In this document: positions 54,914 through 60,000 of the stretch, one piece after another
Numbering within the stretch: position 1 is the first letter of the stretch
Layout of the letters: each line of letters begins with the position of its first letter
Assembly: GCA_037447655.1 (NCBI GenBank)
Contig: JBBHKE010003121.1
Coordinates: 64,001-124,000 of the forward strand
DNA from: Zygnema cylindricum
Lineage: Eukaryota; Streptophyta; Zygnematophyceae; Zygnematales; Zygnemataceae
DNA length: 60,000 bases
Reading direction: 5' to 3'
Program-made: the position numbers and the translations under genes
The notes under the pieces: model-generated
Seen by the model: only the letters and a program-made list of their open reading frames with translations
What the model was told of the DNA's origin: nothing
Database searches by the model: none

Positions 54914-57900
54914 ATGGCGGCCTCTTCTCCCTTAATCCTCGGCCATTCCTGCCCTACCATCACTACGCCGTTAAATCCGCCGCGAAGCATCATTTTGAAT
55001 TCTAAACTTCCTGTATTCAATGGTAATCTTCCATTCGGGCGCATTGAGGTTTCAAGTGTTTCTAGTTCTACTCAATCCAGTAGAAGCCTTGAGCTGAGAA
55101 GTGCATTTTTGCTTAAAAGCGGAGAGAAGGTGACTGCAAAACGAGTGCTTTTCAAGTCCAAAAGTAATCCAGGGGAAGCCAGAGCCGCTACAGGAAGCAC
55201 AGCCTATTGGGTTACAGTTTTCCAGTCAGTCGGAATCGGTAAGAATGTTAAAATTTACCTGAAAAGTAAAAAGACCTAATATTGCCATAAGTGAAGGCTC
55301 AATATTAAAGACAGGTAAATACAGTTTTCATAACTGTGTTGTAACTGTTGAAGGTCACTCAGTCACTGAGTCTTTTTCTTCCTTCCCTCTCCCTTCACTG
55401 GTGCATATTTTAGTGCATTTTTATAAGAGGAAACGCAAGGAAGCATGATTTTTATCAGTTTGGTCCTATTTGAACGGTCGGGGTTTATCTACATCTGAAC
55501 CCTTTGCAGTCCAGTTTTACATGACCTTTTTCGTCCGTCTAAAGAGTTAGCCTTAAGAAAAAAACAATTGGTATCACCTATTTTAGGTCGAGGGGTAAAC
55601 TTTAGGGCCGCCGTTATAGTGTCATTGCCGCTAATAACGATATACTGTATGCAAAAGCATACACCATATTAAGTACGGAGGAGCAGTTTGAGTCACACTT
55701 TAGGATGTTAAGTGGTCCTTAAGCAAATTGTAGGCTTTCCAGGGGGTCAAAACATATGTTGTGGACGACTTAACTTTTAGCATGACAAACTGTAGGCTGT
55801 AAATCACAATATTATGTGTGTGTATTAATTTCATCAATGCCATGTCCATGGAAATTTAGAAATTACACTTTTTTTTGAATTGTTTAAATACAATGTTGTT
55901 CACTCTGTGGTAACCTTACACAAAATAGTTTGGATTTTGAGTGTGGACCACACTGATGGTGATATGTAGCGGTGTGAGGAACACCGTTTAGAGCTAATAA
56001 TGTTTCTAGCTGTGTCCTTTCGTTTTGTTTTACCCAAAGACGTCGCCATGGCATCTAGTGTGAATTGGTGTCGCTGATTTTAATTTTGAGGTAATATTTC
56101 TTATTCTTGTACTCCAGAACTGACAAACAGCATATTATTAGCAATCTCGGGGGTATATAATTTCACCTTGTACAGGTCGTAGATACGGAACAAAAATGTG
56201 TGAATCGCTGCATCGCTATATCAATAATATCTTTATGTAAAACCTACGTAAATCATGATTTTTGTCTTGAAATTTGAATTTTGACGATTCTCTCTATTTT
56301 TGTTTCAAATCTAAAGTATATCGAGTACACACTAATTTCGACCACATTAACTGGAGTTGCATTGTCTGTCGCGCTTAGACCTTAAGCGACCTTTTTATTT
56401 CAACATAACGATTGACAATGAAAACCCTTACCTGTCGTTGCTCGTCTCGAAAGAATAAAAATCCGATGTCTGTGCTCAGAGAAAAACCTTCCCCCGTTTT
56501 TTTTTTTTTAACTTTAATAAGGATGTGTGAAATGTAAATTCAAGCTTTTTTGGTGACGTGTGCTGACAAAAATATGCATACGGCGTATCTTTATAAGCAC
56601 AATTTCCGTACATCGGACATCATATAGTTTTTCACAAAATACAGGATGTGGCATTTGTGGAGTGCTTGTGTTTTTTCTAGTGTGGTTAACCCGTGTTGTC
56701 GATTCCGTTTGTTTTGAAACCTTTAAGCATAATATGATATGTTGACAATCAGAAAAGTGGTTGACATGTGCCCTTATAGGTAGTGCAATGAAAATTACAG
56801 ATCAGGAATGCGGAGAAGTCTTCGATTGGGATCTGCGTACACAATTACTGTGGACCCATTTGCGTTGGTCATTGCATCCAAATATCTTCAACCAACAATA
56901 CTTCACCTTGAATTGATACTAAGAACAAAGCTCCAGATCTAGGGTCCGACGGGTTTAAAACAGTTTTTCTGATAATATTGCGGAATTGGGTCCCCTTTCA
57001 AGTCTTTTACAGTGAGTTCCTTTAAAGCTGAGCAGTATACATGGCTACATTTTAGCACGCCAACTCATAGATTACAGGAAAAAATTACGACAATTTAGAG
57101 ATTTTGTCAAATGGCAAGTTTGAATTTATGGCATACCTTACTCGTATAGCAAACTAGTTTTCCAATTGGCCAAATTGAGGTTATTTTACCTATTCATTGG
57201 TCAATGTAAATGCATGGGTCCTTTCTTTGGTCATTACATTTCCTGTTTCAAATGCTTTTATCAGAAGATGTCTCATTATTTTTTAAAATGTGTGTTTCTG
57301 TTCTTCGCTATAGTGCTCTCATTGGATGTAATGCTAATGAAAGTGCAGAAATTCAGTCACTCGGGCTGTTAGTGATTGTAAGCTAGTTTATATACCTTTT
57401 CTGAGTAAAGGAGTGGTGACTCCTTCCAATTTCGACTTCCTCCGCGAAACTACTTACAATCTCCTGTGTCCAGTTCTGTCTTTTCTCTACTTTTCTCTCC
57501 TTGTCCAGATCTGGCATACCCATTTTCTGGTAGTTTTGAGTATTATTCAATGTCGTACATTACAGTAGTTAGCGTGGATGGAAGATTATATTGTAGAGCC
57601 TTATGTATGTGAAAATATTAGTGGAAAGACTTGATTGTTGTCAACACTGGGAATAGGATAACACGTGACATGTCCACAAATTGTCATCGATTTAATGAAA
57701 GAGAAGACGTGAGAAATGAGATGTGCGAGATGGAGATTAGAGGGATGAGATGAGAGCGATGTGATGTGTGTGATGTGAGAGATGCGTAAAAAGTTGTGAG
57801 TTGTTCACACTGTTTTACGTGCCCAGTACCGGTATTGGCATTAACGTTATTTAATCTAATAGGGAGTAGTGTGAGTGAGAAAATGGTACTGTTGGTCTTC

Positions 57901-59376
57901 AGTCTAATTGTTCCACTGGCAGTCACAAAGGAAAGGAGCCCTAAGTTATCACGTTTATGAGTTTTTACAGTGTGCACTTTTGCAACAGTATTTGTTATAT
58001 TTTCATTTTTCAGGTGTGTGTGCAAAAGTTATAGATTGCCTCACACTGGTTTCATGTAATAACTTGTGTTTACTTTCGCTTTTTTTTTTTTAATGTGTAT
58101 TTGTCACACATTCGTTTGGAAGACCTATTAGTATGTCAGAGACACACGAGTATGTATGTCAGACACTTTTAAAGTCAAACATGCGGTTGTCTAATAGTGT
58201 TGAACAATTAGTAGTTTGTTTTGTTGTTTTAGCTAGATGTAATTTATAATTGTCATGTTCATAACCTTAACTATTATCATCATCGTCATCGATGATGTCA
58301 TCAATGTCTCTCCCGTTGCTGATATCATTCTCATCCCCAGCTTCAACATACGGAAGCCTGATGTTTGTCTTTTAGTGCGTTTGGTCCTATTTGGATGTTC
58401 CTGGTTTGTCTACTTCTGAACCGTCTACAGTCCAGTTTTAAACAAATATTGCATGAGTGTTTGAGAAAGAATCGTATATCTTGTTGCTCAAAAAGAAATA
58501 GAGCGAAGTGAGTTACCTGAGTAGCTGAGTTTTTCTCAACCTTTTTTAGTACACGTTGGACAAGTAAACTTTTCCAACAAATATTTTTAAGCTCCAAGTC
58601 ACGCACAAACTTTTTCTCATCAGCTATTTTTAGATCCCAAGCTGCATATGATTATCTTTTGCCCGCAATATATGCACCGGCCCTTCAACGTCTTTTCAAG
58701 AATTAGTAAAGTTTGTTTTGTTTTCAAGGATTGAAGTTTTTTTTTTGTTTTGTTTCATTTTTTTTTTTGCAGCTGTGGCCACTGCTGCATCTGCTGCTGT
58801 TGCTGGAATGTTATTCCGATATAAGCTTCGGAAGGAAGCAAAGAAAGATGTAAGGCCAAAATGTTTCAACTCAATTTCAATGTTTTTTGTGCATAAACCC
58901 TTGCAACTGAATTTTTGGAGGGGAGAAAGTTCCAGGAAATTTGTCATTTTGCTTTTTCTAATGCCAGACTTTTCGGTCCTTCCTGTTGAGATAAAGTGTT
59001 GTTGAGATAAAAGTGTCCTTGAGATAGAAGTGTTGTTGAGATTAGGTTTTGTTGAGATAAAATATAGATGGGCACTGTGCTTCACAATTTTTGTACTTTT
59101 TTGGACATGATGAAGTCTTTTGATCCAAGAGGGAAAAGTGGTTATGGCTACTTTGGTGAAAATGTTGGGCTGGGTGGAACAAGAGTGTGCATTTTACTTA
59201 ATAATCACTGGTTTTTTTTTCTTTTTCGTCTGTTTCAGATTGAGCAGTTAATAGAGGAATGCAAAGCAGCAAACAGGCCTTTGCCAACAACAGCGGAGGA
59301 ATTTGAGGAGTATAAGGTTAAGTTTCAAGAGTCGACTAAAGCTGCCCCTCGGAAAAGACCTGTTAGAGAAGAGTGA
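54914..59376 (+). CDS. Small putative chloroplast membrane protein, three exons
   Basis: Exons are 54914-55238, 58773-58849 and 59239-59376, with phases that agree, giving 179 residues. The ATG at 54914 starts MAASSPLILGHS in a good context (ATCATGGCG); another in-frame ATG lies 12 bases upstream. The first 80 or so residues are rich in Ser, Thr and Arg with few acidic residues, which fits a chloroplast transit peptide. A hydrophobic stretch, VGIAVATAASAAVAGMLF, spans the exon 1/2 junction and is followed by a basic RYKLRKEAKK. The C-terminus (IEQLIEECKAANRPLPTTAE, then EEFEEYKVKF) is charged and probably helical, exposed at the membrane surface. The family was not recognised. Intron 1 is 3.5 kb long and holds a MITE and other repeats. 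Confidence 0.75.
55459..55525 (+). repeat. Dispersed repeat copy 1 in intron 1 of the chloroplast-protein gene
   Basis: GTTTGGTCCTATTTG, then TCTACATCTGAACC and CAGTCCAGTTTTA, recur in the same order and strand at 58378-58442 in the same intron. Upstream words GGAAGC-TGAT also agree, so the unit is about 90 bases. Confidence 0.8.
55535..55655 (-). mobile_element. MITE copy in intron 1 of the chloroplast-protein gene
   Basis: On the - strand it reads TACAGTATATCGTTATTAGC, then CACTATAACGGC, CCTAAAATAGGT and GGCTAACTCTTTAGACGG, collinear with the copy in RDR6 intron 3. Confidence 0.7.
57700..57790 (+). repeat. GAGATG/GATGTG-type repeat
   Basis: Short purine-rich units (GAGATGAGAGCGATGTGATG) within intron 1 of the chloroplast-protein gene. 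Confidence 0.8.
58378..58442 (+). repeat. Dispersed repeat copy 2 in intron 1 of the chloroplast-protein gene
   Basis: Second copy of the GTTTGGTCCTATTTG...CAGTCCAGTTTTA unit found at 55459-55525. Confidence 0.8.
58983..59066 (+). repeat. GTTGTTGAGATAAAAGT minisatellite in intron 2 of the chloroplast-protein gene
   Basis: About five units of 17-20 bases. It continues the pattern of one private minisatellite per long intron. Confidence 0.85.
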
Positions 59377-60000
59377 AAAAAGTTTAGAAAGGGGCAGGCA
59401 CAAGACCAGCTTGTGAAGCAGTTTAGACACACTTTTTTTTACTATTGAGGATTCAAGCATCCTCTTTTGGCTCACAAGACACTTGAATGGCTTTTAGATG
59501 TTATTGAGCATAGGATGATCCAAAATTTTGACTGTTTAAACAGGTTTGTACCTATACAGTTGCCGTATTGCTGAATGAGTGGTTTTTTATTTTTTTTATG
59601 CGTTAGCTTTAAGTAGTATACTCTAACTCCGACTACGTCGCTTAGTTGCTAGCTAGTGGAGGGATAATGATTAGTACAGATCTCTAATGGGAGGTAGTGG
59701 ACAAATTTAGGAACATCTGTCCTTTTGGTTATGTACTTCAACAAAACAAATTGTGGAATGTGATCAGTAGACTTTTAATTTTTGGCACGCACATGGGAGC
59801 CTGTCTTGCAATAAGCATTTTTTTAACCTTTATAGTTAGGCCCTCTCTTGGTGACCAATTCCTCCAAAGCATATCCACTTTTGAAATAGGTATGCACCGT
59901 CTCTGAAATTTATGCAGTGATTGTATTCAACAAAGGTAGAATGTCGCCTTTGTGACAACCACGGTTTATTGGTTTTAGGCAAATAGAACAATGTCCAACC
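59377..60000. other. 3' flank of the chloroplast-protein gene
   Basis: Contains the presumed 3' UTR. No further gene was recognised before the window ends. Confidence 0.6.

Overview
The window looks like nuclear DNA of a streptophyte (land plant or charophyte-grade alga). It holds intron-rich genes for the plant-specific silencing factors RDR6 and SGS3, a gene for a protein with a chloroplast-transit-like N-terminus, GT-AG introns, plant-type DNA transposons and MITEs, and very abundant CT/GA low-complexity tracts. The exact lineage cannot be read from the sequence. The catalytic DFDGD of the RDR6-like enzyme (DLDGD in angiosperm RDR6) and the many introns hint at a lineage well away from the angiosperm models; that is inference.

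Layout. (1) 296-9016, + strand: a seven-exon RDR6-type RNA-dependent RNA polymerase gene of 1,203 codons; all splice phases agree. (2) 9901-17019, - strand: a seven-exon, 338-residue TPR-like protein, convergent with RDR6; its introns are mostly polypyrimidine on the sense strand. (3) 17.0-22.5 kb: intergenic, with minisatellites, a cluster of five G-boxes, a 1.6 kb DNA transposon with terminal inverted repeats, and a GTAC-rich stretch just before the next gene. (4) 23.25-33.42 kb, + strand: an SGS3 gene with zinc finger-XS, XS and coiled-coil parts in the expected order. It is expanded to about 2,000 residues by a Gly-rich GW/WG N-terminal region, an Asn/Gln/Phe/Pro heptad repeat and a very long Glu/Gly-rich repetitive C-terminus. 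(5) 33.4-54.8 kb: transposon-dominated DNA: two tandem copies of one element (the second reaching a broken pogo/CENP-B-type transposase), a 1 kb-armed inverted repeat, a broken PIF/Harbinger transposase and pyrimidine-rich or AT-rich filler. (6) 54914-59376, + strand: a three-exon gene for a small protein with a putative chloroplast transit peptide and one membrane-spanning segment.

The main point is the linkage of RDR6 and SGS3. In Arabidopsis their products act as an obligate pair that turns cleaved transcripts into dsRNA for ta-siRNA production, and the two genes are unlinked. Here they lie 14 kb apart, both on the + strand, with only the antisense TPR gene between them. The SGS3 protein also carries features (GW/WG motifs, prion-like repeats) that would suit recruitment of Argonaute and condensate formation. 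A MITE family is present in one intron of each of the four genes, and nearly every long intron carries its own private minisatellite, several ending next to the 3' splice site.
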